Source: Hahellaceae bacterium
Lineage (GTDB): Bacteria > Pseudomonadota > Gammaproteobacteria > Pseudomonadales > Oleiphilaceae
Length of the DNA stretch: 64,000 bases
Assembly: GCA_024234505.1 (NCBI GenBank)
Contig: JACKOD010000003.1
Span: 613,501 to 677,500, forward strand
Direction of reading: 5' to 3'
Below the pieces are notes generated by a model. The model worked only from the letters and a program-made list of their open reading frames with translations, was not told the DNA's origin and made no database searches. Numbering within the stretch: the stretch's first letter is position 1; every line of letters starts with the position of its first letter. The translations under genes were made by a program, and so were the position numbers. Below, in pieces: positions 51,557 to 59,980 of the stretch.

Positions 51557-51805
51557 TTAACTCTCGTCCAAAATGCTAAAGCTTAAAAAGATGACAAAAA
51601 AAATCGCGGGAATGACAAATAACGGGTTAGGGAAGGCTAGCATGATACATCCGGATCCGATCCAAATATTTTTTACCGTCGACTTTTTCTGGAGATATGC
51701 AGAGGTAAAACAACGACGATAAAAGTGGCTTTTGTCAGGGGTTGTGTCGTTCGTCCAGGTTGGAAGAATGAATTGTCGAATGAGTGCAGTGATCAGTGTA
51801 AACAC
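51557..51805 (-). CDS. Small membrane protein upstream of prsK
   Basis: An 82-residue protein with a basic middle and a strongly hydrophobic C-terminal half (CIMLAFPNPLFVIPAIFFVI). It starts with GTG at 51805, behind an AGGAG seven bases upstream, which supports translation. It has no family resemblance that I recognise and may be co-transcribed with prsK, whose start is 62 bases downstream. The function is unknown. Confidence 0.5.
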   Translation of the reverse strand: MFTLITALIRQFILPTWTNDTTPDKSHFYRRCFTSAYLQKKSTVKNIWIGSGCIMLAFPNPLFVIPAIFFVIFLSFSILDES

Positions 51806-51929
51806 GACAGTACTCCTGTTAAAACACCCGCCATTCTAACTAGGTTAGATGCTTTGCCTGATATATCAAATCCGTCCCGAATACTGACTTAACTGTGACT
51901 CCCTTCTTTGCTGCCTGACTTCTTGCTTC

Positions 51930-51963
51930 GGCGCTGTAGACGTGATGACTCACCTACAGCGCC
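51930..51963. other. Inverted repeat after the SDR gene
   Basis: GGCGCTGTAG (51930-51939) and CTACAGCGCC (51954-51963) are perfect 10-bp arms with a 14-base loop, just beyond the stop of the epimerase-like gene. No T-run follows on the minus strand, so its role as a terminator is uncertain. Confidence 0.55.
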
Positions 51964-51972
51964 TTGGGTTGC

Positions 51973-52920
51973 TTAATTTGCTTTCTGATCTTTATAGTAC
52001 CTAAGGATCTCTTTCAAAGGACGCTTGATCTTAAAGTCAAAATGTTTCGCAAAGTTCCGGCCATCGATCACTACCGGATATTTAAAGTAATTTATTAAGT
52101 AGCTAGGGAAACTTCTTAATTTTAAAGACTTGGTAATGAATTTTGGAATCGCCGGGGGCACAGACAAAATTGGTATGCGTGTGCAGCCACATAGACCCAG
52201 GGCTTCCTGATAGGATACCCAGTCTTCGGGCGACACATTGTAAACACCGGGAGAGTTTTTTTCATACGCAAGCACAATGGCATCAGCCATATCGTCGATA
52301 TGAATAAATTGCATCATAGGTGAAAAGCCCAGCAGGACAGGCGAATAGCGACTGCTTAACAAGCGGCTGATAGTGTTTTTTACCCCAGGGCCGACGATGT
52401 TACAGGGGCGCAGTATGGTGATGTGTAAATCCGGGTATCGCCAGAAGTAGATATTGGCGAGATTTTCTAACTCAACCGAGTCGACAAGATCCATCGTGAG
52501 TTCGGTCGCTTTAAGTGGGGCTGTTTCGTCAATCAATGCCGGATTGTACGCATGAGCGCCATAAACGTGATAGGTCGATAATACGATTACCTTTTTAATA
52601 CCGTATTTATGGCTTAAATCCAGCAACTTTTGGGTGCCTAAAACATTGGCGTTATACCGGCGGGAGCGAGTTTCTTCGCTGGCCAGCATTCGTCCCATAT
52701 GAATGACGCCATCGAAATGATATTTCCGGAAAAGGTCTTCGAAAACCCGCTTATTAAAATCAATACGGAAGCTGGGAATATCTTCACTAAGATAAACCTG
52801 CTCCCGGAAATCTATGGCCACAATTTGATAGTGATCTCGAAGGCGATTGATCACTTGCTGGGCAAGTGCGCCCGCCGCTCCTGTAATAAGTATGCAGGGC
52901 TTCGTATTTTTGTAATCCAT
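51973..52920 (-). CDS. NAD-dependent epimerase/dehydratase-like SDR protein
   Basis: A 315-residue extended SDR. The nucleotide-binding glycine motif is ITGAAGALAQQVINRL, an Asp in VAIDFRE selects NAD, and the active-site region has STYHVYGAHAYNP followed by an HIDDMADAIVLAYEK strand typical of sugar-nucleotide epimerases. Its start overlaps the stop of the acyltransferase gene (TGATG), so the two are translationally coupled. Such SDR/acyltransferase pairs occur in several marine gammaproteobacteria; the substrate (nucleotide sugar or lipid intermediate) is not known. Confidence 0.85.
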   Translation of the reverse strand: MDYKNTKPCILITGAAGALAQQVINRLRDHYQIVAIDFREQVYLSEDIPSFRIDFNKRVFEDLFRKYHFDGVIHMGRMLASEETRSRRYNANVLGTQKLLDLSHKYGIKKVIVLSTYHVYGAHAYNPALIDETAPLKATELTMDLVDSVELENLANIYFWRYPDLHITILRPCNIVGPGVKNTISRLLSSRYSPVLLGFSPMMQFIHIDDMADAIVLAYEKNSPGVYNVSPEDWVSYQEALGLCGCTRIPILSVPPAIPKFITKSLKLRSFPSYLINYFKYPVVIDGRNFAKHFDFKIKRPLKEILRYYKDQKAN

Positions 52921-53735
52921 CAGAAAAGCCTCTTCCTTTCATTTAACCCTTTGTCAATTAGACGGTTGATTTCTTGCTTGACCAACTCAACTCGCGCGGT
53001 CACTTCGTCTTCTAGTACATCTTTTGAGTCAAAATGCATCGGATCGCCAAAATTAAGAATTACTTTTGCCGGGAATATAACTGGCAACGCGATGGGAACG
53101 TAAGGGACACCCAATAACTTGGCTAACGGTTTGATATTGGCAATCGCCGGAATGGTTTCTTCGCAACCCACTACGCCGACGGGGACAATCGTTGCGTTAT
53201 ATTTCATCGCCAAGTGCATAAAGCCGTTGCCGAACCGTTGAAGTTGATAGCGATCTTTATAGAGCTTTCCTGAGCCACGTACCCCCTCTGGAAAAACAAT
53301 AACGGCTTCACCATTTTCAAGCATTTTCGCGCAGTTGGCCGGGTCACCCAGAACAGCGCCAACTTGATTCAGGAAATTACCAACGAAAGGAACCGTTGGA
53401 AAAAAGCGTTCAATCATTGCACGAGGAAGTCGGGGAGATTTATCTCGGGTTGCTATGGAATAGCCAATCAGTGTTCCATCGATAGGTAGCTGACCGCTAT
53501 GATTTGCGATTATAAGCACCGGGCCACGGCTGGGGACTTTTTCCACGCCATTGGCTTCTACGCGGAAATAGCGGTTGTAGATAGCACGGTATAGAGAAAA
53601 CACGATTTGATTCGTATCGACATTGAAACCCCAGGGATCATAACCCAGTGATCCAACGGGCTTTTCAATTTTATCAAGCTGCTTGACCAAATCCTGAGAA
53701 ACCAACTTGTTCTTTAAAAAAGACCTCAAACTCAT
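52920..53735 (-). CDS. PlsC-type lysophospholipid acyltransferase family protein
   Basis: A 271-residue membrane-associated acyltransferase. The first motif is IIANHSGQLPIDG, which has the catalytic His but a longer spacing to Asp than the classical HX4D; the second, glycerol-binding motif is VFPEGVRGSGK, and PVGVVGCEET is the third. The N terminus is hydrophilic with a single amphipathic segment. It is the upstream member of a coupled pair with the SDR gene. Diverged acyltransferases of this sub-type are often of unknown substrate. Confidence 0.85.
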   Translation of the reverse strand: MSLRSFLKNKLVSQDLVKQLDKIEKPVGSLGYDPWGFNVDTNQIVFSLYRAIYNRYFRVEANGVEKVPSRGPVLIIANHSGQLPIDGTLIGYSIATRDKSPRLPRAMIERFFPTVPFVGNFLNQVGAVLGDPANCAKMLENGEAVIVFPEGVRGSGKLYKDRYQLQRFGNGFMHLAMKYNATIVPVGVVGCEETIPAIANIKPLAKLLGVPYVPIALPVIFPAKVILNFGDPMHFDSKDVLEDEVTARVELVKQEINRLIDKGLNERKRLF

Positions 53736-54040
53736 TTCGCTACCCCTGCAACAATATTTTTAACTTCCTGAATGAGATTTCTCAAAAACCAACAGGATTA
53801 TAAACGCAGGAATACTTATAACACTACTTTAACGCCACATTGAATTATCCTGAATAATGATTGGTCGGAAAATACAAAAAGTTAAATGAAACAGCTAAAG
53901 CTAAAGCATTGCTAATACTATCGGGGAAAGGTCAACTCTTGAGGAAAGGTCTCGTCGATTAGCCTAACCAGTAAGCTGTTTCATGGGGCGTTCGCAGGAT
54001 AAGTCATCAACTTTAACGTTGGTGTAGGTTCTTGGGCACT

Positions 54041-54071
54041 AAAAAACCCGATAACTGGGGAAGTTATCGGG
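54041..54071 (-). terminator. Minus-strand terminator without an evident gene
   Basis: CCCGATAACT (54047-54056) pairs with AGTTATCGGG (54062-54071), 10 bp perfect; on the minus strand it is followed by TTTTTT (54041-54046). It points leftward, but no gene of that orientation lies directly upstream. Confidence 0.82.
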
Positions 54072-54177
54072 TGAGAGTGTGAGTAGTATCCATGAAAGAC
54101 TTCCTACTAGACCGGTAGCAGGGTAATGCTGACCAGTCACAGTGCAAGTATTGTGTATATGGCTGGTATTTCCAGTT

Positions 54178-54206
54178 AAAAAGAACCGAATTTAAGTTCT
54201 TTTTGG
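54178..54206 (+). other. AT-rich hairpin
   Basis: AAAAAGAAC (54178-54186) pairs with GTTCTTTTT (54196-54204) with a 9-base loop. It could be a weak terminator in either direction. Confidence 0.45.
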
Positions 54207-54507
54207 CATAAAATTCTGTGGTTTTGGTATAAAAGGCAAAAAGGGGGCGGAGGCTTCAGTTCGAGTGAAGCGTCGACTGCAAATTGCCATTGAAGTTGTA
54301 ATCTGAATTGTTAAGTCGGAATATTCTGCTTTTTCCTGGATGAGGAATAGCCGTTGACCAACAAAACCAAATTCTATGGTGTTTGGGTAGAGGATTCGTG
54401 ACGTTGAGTGCAAAAATCTTTTCCGGGGGCTTTTGATCACGCTGGATTAAACAAGAAAATTCGCGTAATGTCTTGATCATAAAGTTTTTGCAAGAGGAAT
54501 ACTGGTC

Positions 54508-54912
54508 GTGTCTAAGTCTGACAAAAATGCGGAGATTGAAACTCCACCGCAGTTAGCTGAGAAAATTAAAGAATCCGCTCGTCAAATCTGGCTTGCCGGC
54601 TTAGGGGCCTACAACAAAGCAGAGGAAGACGCGGGGCGTTTTTTCGATAAGCTTGTAAAGGATGGAGAAGAGATTGAAACCAAAACCCGAGGGGCTGTAG
54701 AAAAGCATTTCAAAGCTGTTGAAGATACAGTTGAAGGCGTAAAAGAAAAAGCCACTGATACTTTCGGCAAGCTTGAAGGTGTGTTTGACCAGCGCGTGTC
54801 TAAAGCGTTACACCGTTTACGCATGCCGTCAAAAACTGATGTGGAATCGTTATACGAAAAAATTGCTGAACTTGAAGCGAGAATAGTTGAGCTGGAAAAA
54901 CGTAAAGAGTAA
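54508..54912 (+). CDS. Phasin family protein
   Basis: A 134-residue granule-associated protein of the PhaF/PhaI type, binding the surface of polyhydroxyalkanoate granules. The N-terminal two thirds match the phasin fold (ESARQIWLAGLGAYNKAEED, FFDKLVKDGEEIE), and the C terminus is a helical coiled coil (SLYEKIAELEARIVELEKRK). It starts with GTG behind AGAGGA. No histone-like AAKP repeats are present, so it is PhaI-like. It is convergent with a PhaD-like regulator, 27 bases apart. Confidence 0.85.
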   Translation: MSKSDKNAEIETPPQLAEKIKESARQIWLAGLGAYNKAEEDAGRFFDKLVKDGEEIETKTRGAVEKHFKAVEDTVEGVKEKATDTFGKLEGVFDQRVSKALHRLRMPSKTDVESLYEKIAELEARIVELEKRKE

Positions 54913-54925
54913 GTTTTGGCAGTTA

Positions 54926-54956
54926 GTGAGGCCAACCTCTCAGAGGTAAGCCTCAC
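54926..54956. other. Nested hairpin between phasin and the PhaD-like gene
   Basis: GTGAGGC (54926-54932) with GCCTCAC (54950-54956) encloses ACCTCT with AGAGGT, interrupted only by a CA/AA mismatch. It overlaps the 3' end of the regulator gene and probably ends both convergent transcripts, though no T-run follows. Confidence 0.65.
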
Positions 54957-55566
54957 CCATCACCTGTAATTGTTCTCTTTCCTCTGCTCTTAAATAGGGC
55001 GCGACCAGAGACATCACCTGAAATACACCCTGATTCAATTCCGAATCCCCCTGTGATCCATGCATAACTTTCGCGTAACTGATCCAGTAAGTTGCGGTTA
55101 AAACGATATTTTCTGCCAATGCAAAAATTTCTTTGTCGGTTGCGGTTAAAACACCTTGTGCTTCAAGTGTTTTGCAGATCAATATCGTGGCTTTGCGTTT
55201 TTTTTCTAAAATTCGCTTGAATCGAAGGCCAATTTTCTCATGCCGTCCAAAAAGATTGACCATGTCCTGATAGAGGAAACGATACTGTGCAATATTTTCG
55301 AATACGAGATGCAGAAATAACCATTGATCCTCGACAGATGCACTGAAATCGTCAATATCCAGAAGATCATTCATCTGCTGTTCAAACCAGGAAAAGAGCT
55401 CAACCAGTATCTCGGTTTTATTTTTGAAATGGTAGTAAAGGTTACCAGGACTAATATCCATTTCGTCCGCTATCTGCAAGGTCGTAACGTTTGGTTCACC
55501 AAATTCGTTAAACAGCGCCAGGCTGGTATGCAGTATCCGGTCTCTTGTTTTCATTTTTTCTGACAT
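54940..55566 (-). CDS. phaD: PhaD-like TetR-family regulator
   Basis: A 208-residue TetR-type regulator. The helix-turn-helix is at residues about 25-50 (VTTLQIADEMDISPGNLYYHFKNK). The body (WLFLHLVFENIAQYRFLYQDMVNLF) closely follows PhaD, which controls polyhydroxyalkanoate genes in Pseudomonas. The phasin gene next to it supports the name. No PHA synthase or depolymerase lies in the window, so the target operon must be elsewhere. Start ATG 55566 or the in-frame ATG at 55554. Confidence 0.8.
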   Translation of the reverse strand: MSEKMKTRDRILHTSLALFNEFGEPNVTTLQIADEMDISPGNLYYHFKNKTEILVELFSWFEQQMNDLLDIDDFSASVEDQWLFLHLVFENIAQYRFLYQDMVNLFGRHEKIGLRFKRILEKKRKATILICKTLEAQGVLTATDKEIFALAENIVLTATYWISYAKVMHGSQGDSELNQGVFQVMSLVAPYLRAEEREQLQVMGEAYL

Positions 55567-55654
55567 CCTGTTTCAGATCATGGGTTTTCCCATTACTTTG
55601 ACGATATTAATATACATTTAGCCTTTTTCTGTAATTTTTTACCAAAAAGTGCTT

Positions 55655-56467
55655 TTAACTTCTCAGTTCCAGCCAAATCGGGCAATGGTCTGAAGGCTTT
55701 TCCATCTGGCGTGCAAGATAGTCAATTTCGGAGCAAACGGTTTGTTCAAGTAATGCCTGGGTTACTAAAATCGCATCAATTATAAGGCCCCGTTTAGGCG
55801 TATCTTCGAAACCGCGACTTCGGTAATCGAACCAGCTAAAGCGGTCATTGATAGTAGGGTGAAAGTGCCGGAAAGAATCGGTTAATCCGAAATCTAGCAA
55901 CTCCTGAAGCAGTGCGCGTTCTTCTGGTAGAAAGCTGCATTTGCCAGAGCGCAGCCATCTTTTTGCATTGTCGTCACCAATGCCTATATCCAGATCGGTA
56001 GGCGAAATGTTGATATCGCCCATTACTACCACTTGCTGTGCAGGATCGAACGCTTCGTTCAAGTGCTTGGTAAGTGTCTTGTAAAATGCCAATTTGGAGG
56101 GAAATTTCTGGGGATGATCTCTATTTTCACCCTGGGGAAAATACCCGTTGAAAACATATACCGGCTTACCATTGTAAATGAACTCGCCCATGATCAGCCG
56201 CTTTTGACTGTCTTCAGTGTCACCAGGTAAACCTTTGATGATTTGAACCGGTTCATGCCTGGATAGCAATGCCACACCATAATGCGATTTTTGTCCGTGA
56301 TAGGCGACGTGATAGCCCAGGTTTCTGATCATCTCTTCCGGAAACTGGCTGTCATCAACCTTGATCTCCTGAAGACCGATAATGTCGGGTTGGATGCGGT
56401 CAATTATGGCTTCTAGCTGATGTGGGCGTGCCCGAAGTCCATTAATGTTGAATGATAGAATTTTCAA
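55655..56467 (-). CDS. xthA: Exonuclease III
   Basis: A base-excision repair enzyme with AP-endonuclease, 3' phosphatase and 3'-5' exonuclease activity. The 270 residues show the EEP motifs: FNINGLRARP, GLQEIKVDD (catalytic Glu), GVALLSRHEP, MGDINISPTDLD, and the final SDHCPIWLEL (catalytic Asp-His). Length is normal. It is monocistronic; the upstream HD-domain gene is 71 bases away on the same strand. Confidence 0.96.
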   Translation of the reverse strand: MKILSFNINGLRARPHQLEAIIDRIQPDIIGLQEIKVDDSQFPEEMIRNLGYHVAYHGQKSHYGVALLSRHEPVQIIKGLPGDTEDSQKRLIMGEFIYNGKPVYVFNGYFPQGENRDHPQKFPSKLAFYKTLTKHLNEAFDPAQQVVVMGDINISPTDLDIGIGDDNAKRWLRSGKCSFLPEERALLQELLDFGLTDSFRHFHPTINDRFSWFDYRSRGFEDTPKRGLIIDAILVTQALLEQTVCSEIDYLARQMEKPSDHCPIWLELRS

Positions 56468-56538
56468 AACAACTCCTGATCTTTTTGAGTGCTGAAGCGG
56501 TTATTAGTAGGCTACGTTCGATTATGATGTCACTATGT

Positions 56539-57996
56539 TCAGATAGGATTCACGTAAAAATGAACAATTGTTTCATCCGAAAATTTATCAAAAAAATTGC
56601 TCATTTCTGTAATGCGCTTTAATCGATGAATTTTGGTAATGGGCTCTCTAGTGAGTACTTTCATTTGTTCAAAATTTGCCTTAATTTTAGAAAACCTTGC
56701 ATGCATTGTGCAGGTTACTATTTTGGAAAGCGGAATTCCCATTGTGTCTGCATAAGTCTGCTTTAACTGGTCGATTTCATCTTGAGCGATGTCGTACTTG
56801 GTATCAATATGCTTAAGTTTGATACGATCAACGATACACGTAGAATAACTGTCGGGGTGCTTCTTTGAGTATCGACGAAAACACTCCCAAAAGTAGCTAT
56901 CGGTGAGGTAAACAAAATTTTTCACATTTCGCAGGCAATCTTCAACAAAATTGCGTACCTCTTGATCTTGCATTACTTCCGTGATCGCTTCTCTTAATAT
57001 CCAGTCAAAACCTATGGCGGTCTTGTGCCCGTATACCTGCCGATACATTTGATGACGACTAAATACAAAGTCTTCCAACGCGCCTAATCCTTTGGCGCTA
57101 ATTGCCAATCCAAGCCAGGGTTGCTGCAAATCCCAGCCAATACGAAGATTGCTTAGAAGATGATCCAGGCTATAGCCGCCGATCGTGACGGAAGAGTGAA
57201 AGCTATCACGAAGCATGTAATCGGCTCTATCGGCGTCGAACTCGCCAGATACGATTGATTTTAATAAATTTTGCAGGAGTAGTGGGGTTGCAGCTGGCGA
57301 TAAGTCTTCACCCTGGTGGTATCGATCACTGGTAATGAACTTCCAAAACTCATTTGCGTGATCACGAAACTTGCGGCTTGGCGTCGCGCAGGTGGTTTCC
57401 ATAATTCCAAGCACATCGCAAATTTCGATACCGAAATTCTCTAAACGTGTTTCTTTTAAAATCTGGTACGCGCAGCGTACAGACAGATGCTCGTGCTCTA
57501 TTGCTGGAGGAATAGTGTCATAAAAATCTTCCCAGCGTTGAGCCTCCCACAAATCCGTAAACAGATTAGGGCTTGCCATAAGCGCTTTTAGTACGGAAGT
57601 TTTCGAAAATTGATGAGAAAAGCTGGAATGGCCGCAATCGTGTAATAAGCAGGCTATCCTAACCACCTTAATGAAATAGGTAATGGATTCCAGCTGCGCG
57701 CCGGTGACGTATTTCCCAGAGGTTGCCTTCTTTTCTTTCAGATAGCTGTCGACTACTGAGCGGAACATCCGCCCGCCCACATGCATAACCCCGATGCTAT
57801 GAAGAAATCGCGAATGAGTGGCTCCGGGGAAAACAAGGCTTAATATGTCATTTTGGCAAATATTCCTCAGCCGCTGAAACAGCGAATGATCAATAATGGC
57901 AACTTCATGCTCAAATAGAGGTATTCCCCCGTGCACAGGATCCATGATCAATTTATCGTAGGGCGATAGAAAACTGTCAAAAATTGCGATTTCCAT
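56539..57996 (-). CDS. HD-superfamily phosphohydrolase (dNTPase-like)
   Basis: A 485-residue metal-dependent HD protein of the SAMHD1/dGTPase group. First His in THSRFLHSIGVMHVG (about residue 65), the HD pair in IACLLHDCGHSSFSHQF (about residue 117), and the later Asp in DADRADYMLRDS. The start (DPVHGGIPLFEHEVAIIDH) is typical of this subfamily. A second region (300-480) is helical and carries no further known domain. Activity towards dNTPs or other nucleotides is inferred. It is divergent from the response-regulator gene at 58259, with a 262-base AT-rich gap. Confidence 0.88.
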   Translation of the reverse strand: MEIAIFDSFLSPYDKLIMDPVHGGIPLFEHEVAIIDHSLFQRLRNICQNDILSLVFPGATHSRFLHSIGVMHVGGRMFRSVVDSYLKEKKATSGKYVTGAQLESITYFIKVVRIACLLHDCGHSSFSHQFSKTSVLKALMASPNLFTDLWEAQRWEDFYDTIPPAIEHEHLSVRCAYQILKETRLENFGIEICDVLGIMETTCATPSRKFRDHANEFWKFITSDRYHQGEDLSPAATPLLLQNLLKSIVSGEFDADRADYMLRDSFHSSVTIGGYSLDHLLSNLRIGWDLQQPWLGLAISAKGLGALEDFVFSRHQMYRQVYGHKTAIGFDWILREAITEVMQDQEVRNFVEDCLRNVKNFVYLTDSYFWECFRRYSKKHPDSYSTCIVDRIKLKHIDTKYDIAQDEIDQLKQTYADTMGIPLSKIVTCTMHARFSKIKANFEQMKVLTREPITKIHRLKRITEMSNFFDKFSDETIVHFYVNPI

Positions 57997-58258
57997 TCTT
58001 TAAATGAGCTCCCTCATCAATCTTTTTAGGATGTTTATTCTAAAAAAACTATATAGCCTAAGACGGTATGAATTTAGCGCTGTAAAAAGCGATTGCATGA
58101 AAAAAACGAGCGCAAAAGGCAGAGAAGTCTCTAAAGATAGGCGATCGTTTTCAAATTTCATGACAAATGATTAATTAATGTCTCTTAAGCGGTAATGCAA
58201 TGGGCCATGACCGTCCTATACTAATCATAATATTGGTTAGTTGGTAGTGAAGTTAAAG

Positions 58259-59449
58259 ATGACGGGCATATCGGAACGTATCGCAGTGATTGATCCTCAT
58301 TCAGAATGCAGAAGGCATTTGAGCGAGTATCTTACGTCAAAAGGATATTATGTGATTTCAGCGAATAGCCTTGCAGAAGCCAACGTAATGTTTGCTCGCG
58401 AAAAGCCGGATTTGATATTCGCAGATTTGTCACCTGAAGATATTCGCCGCTTAAGTCAATCTCAACAGGGATCATCCACAACGCCTATTATTGCCTCATC
58501 CAAGGTTACCACAGCCGCCGATGTGGTCGATGCGTTACGTGCGGGGGCATTCGATTTTATCATCAAGCCGCTAATCGAACTCTCTCAGGTTGATGAGGCT
58601 ATACAGCGCATTTTTGAAAGAATTCGATTGTTCCGTTTGAATCAACACTACCGCCAGGAACTCGAAGAAACGAACAAAGAGCTGAAGGCTGGTATTGCAG
58701 AATTAAAGGCAGATCAGGCGGCAGGACGAAAAGTGCAGATGCGCATGCTTCCTGAACAGGAAAAGCAGATTGGTACCTTTAATTTTGAGCATCTGGTTAA
58801 GCCGTCTTTATATCTGAGCGGCGACTTTCTCGACTATTTTAGTCTGGATGATCAGCGGGTGCTTTTCTATATTGCCGATGTATCTGGACACGGTGCGTCC
58901 TCGGCGTTTGTAACTGTATTGCTGAAAAATTTGTCCACCAGACTGATAAGGAATTTTAAACGGGGATCTAGTGACGAAATTTCCTGTCCGAAGCGTTTTT
59001 TATTACGAGTTAATAAAGAGTTGCTTGAGGCCGGTCTGGGCAAGCATCTGACAATGTTTGTCGGGATACTGGATATTGAAACGCGGGAGCTTTGTTATTC
59101 GGTTGGCGCACATTTTCCCATGCCGATTCTTCTGGACGATGGACATGCCAGTTATCTTGAAGGCAGTGGTATGCCTATCGGGCTGTTTGAAAATCCGGAG
59201 TTAACTGTTTTTAACCAAACACTCCCACGTGGTTTCAAATTGTTTCTATTTTCAGATGGAATATTAGAGGTGATTCATGCCAATAATCTTTCTGAGAAGG
59301 AAAGTTTGTTATTAGATTTCGTTTCAAAAGGCAAGCAAACCATTTCCTCGCTAAGCATCTATTCGGGAATTTCAGAATTAGGTGAGTTTCCGGATGATAT
59401 AGCGGTTTTAAGTATTACAGATACGGCCAAAATAAATGAGCGGCTATAA
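58259..59449 (+). CDS. RssB-like response regulator with PP2C-type (SpoIIE) phosphatase domain
   Basis: A 396-residue cytoplasmic protein. Receiver at 1-125: Asp in IAVIDPHSE, phospho-acceptor Asp in LIFADLSPED, and Lys in FIIKPLIEL. A coiled-coil linker (ELEETNKELKAGIAELKAD) leads to a SpoIIE-like phosphatase domain (about 150-390) with the metal-binding motifs YLSGDFLDYF, YIADVSGHGASSAF, and FLFSDGILEV. The second acidic residue of the receiver pocket is replaced by Pro. The plan matches Pseudomonas RssB more than the longer HsbR (which carries a kinase domain as well). Starts at 58241 (TTG) and 58247 (GTG) are in frame; the ATG is chosen. The next gene is an overlapping STAS anti-sigma antagonist, its probable substrate. 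Confidence 0.85.
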   Translation: MTGISERIAVIDPHSECRRHLSEYLTSKGYYVISANSLAEANVMFAREKPDLIFADLSPEDIRRLSQSQQGSSTTPIIASSKVTTAADVVDALRAGAFDFIIKPLIELSQVDEAIQRIFERIRLFRLNQHYRQELEETNKELKAGIAELKADQAAGRKVQMRMLPEQEKQIGTFNFEHLVKPSLYLSGDFLDYFSLDDQRVLFYIADVSGHGASSAFVTVLLKNLSTRLIRNFKRGSSDEISCPKRFLLRVNKELLEAGLGKHLTMFVGILDIETRELCYSVGAHFPMPILLDDGHASYLEGSGMPIGLFENPELTVFNQTLPRGFKLFLFSDGILEVIHANNLSEKESLLLDFVSKGKQTISSLSIYSGISELGEFPDDIAVLSITDTAKINERL

Positions 59450-59945
59450 AATATTACAAGCAGAGCGCGACGGGATTTATGTCCTCAAATTCGTTGGTGA
59501 AATTCGTCTCAATCTTTGCTCTACTCTGGATAATATCATCGATATGATGACCTGTAATTCAGCATTCAAGACGGTCGTTATAGATCTGACTGAAACTGAA
59601 TTGGTGGACAGTACTACACTTGGATTGCTGGCGAAAATTGCAGTCAAAGCGTATGAGCACAGTAAGTTTTTACCGACGATTATTTCGACGAATCCGGATG
59701 TAACGAAGATTATTGGCACCATGGGATTCGATAAAATCTTTATCATCATGAAAGAACCTGCTACCAAAATCTCCGAGCTTGAGGAGTTGCCAATACTTCG
59801 GGAGAGTGAGAGCGTAGTCAGACAAAAAGTCCTGGATGCTCATAAAACATTAATGTCGATGAGTGATGACAATCGTGCTGCGTTTGAAGATCTTGTTAAC
59901 GCGCTAGAATGTGAAAATCAGCTTGAACAAACGGTAGTTCATTAA
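59436..59945 (+). CDS. STAS-domain anti-sigma-factor antagonist (RssC-like)
   Basis: A 169-residue protein whose first 110 residues are a STAS domain: FVGEIRLNLCSTLDNIID, VVIDLTETELVDSTTLGLLA with the phosphorylatable Ser/Thr in DSTTLG, and GFDKIFIIM. Its start overlaps the preceding phosphatase gene by 14 bases, so the pair is translationally coupled. Partner-switching logic predicts that the phosphatase dephosphorylates this STAS protein. The kinase and the anti-sigma partner (FlgM in the related Hsb system) are not in the window. Confidence 0.87.
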   Translation: MSGYKILQAERDGIYVLKFVGEIRLNLCSTLDNIIDMMTCNSAFKTVVIDLTETELVDSTTLGLLAKIAVKAYEHSKFLPTIISTNPDVTKIIGTMGFDKIFIIMKEPATKISELEELPILRESESVVRQKVLDAHKTLMSMSDDNRAAFEDLVNALECENQLEQTVVH

Positions 59946-59980
59946 TAAGCTGTTGTTTTTACATTTTGGGATAGAGCGAA

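Larger units (their letters stand above)
53736..54507. other. 772-bp gap with hairpins, no clear gene
   Basis: The gap between the acyltransferase gene (minus) and the phasin gene (plus) holds a strong minus-strand terminator (54041-54071) and an AT-rich hairpin (54178-54206). Two overlapping minus-strand frames (54192-54440, 54256-54480) lack ribosome sites and familiar sequence. The terminator implies a minus-strand transcript that starts between about 54080 and 54500. Confidence 0.55.

Noticed and set aside
54192..54480. Two overlapping minus-strand reading frames before the phasin gene
   Set aside because: No ribosome site, no recognisable protein features, and the frames overlap each other; a non-coding transcript explains the terminator at least as well.
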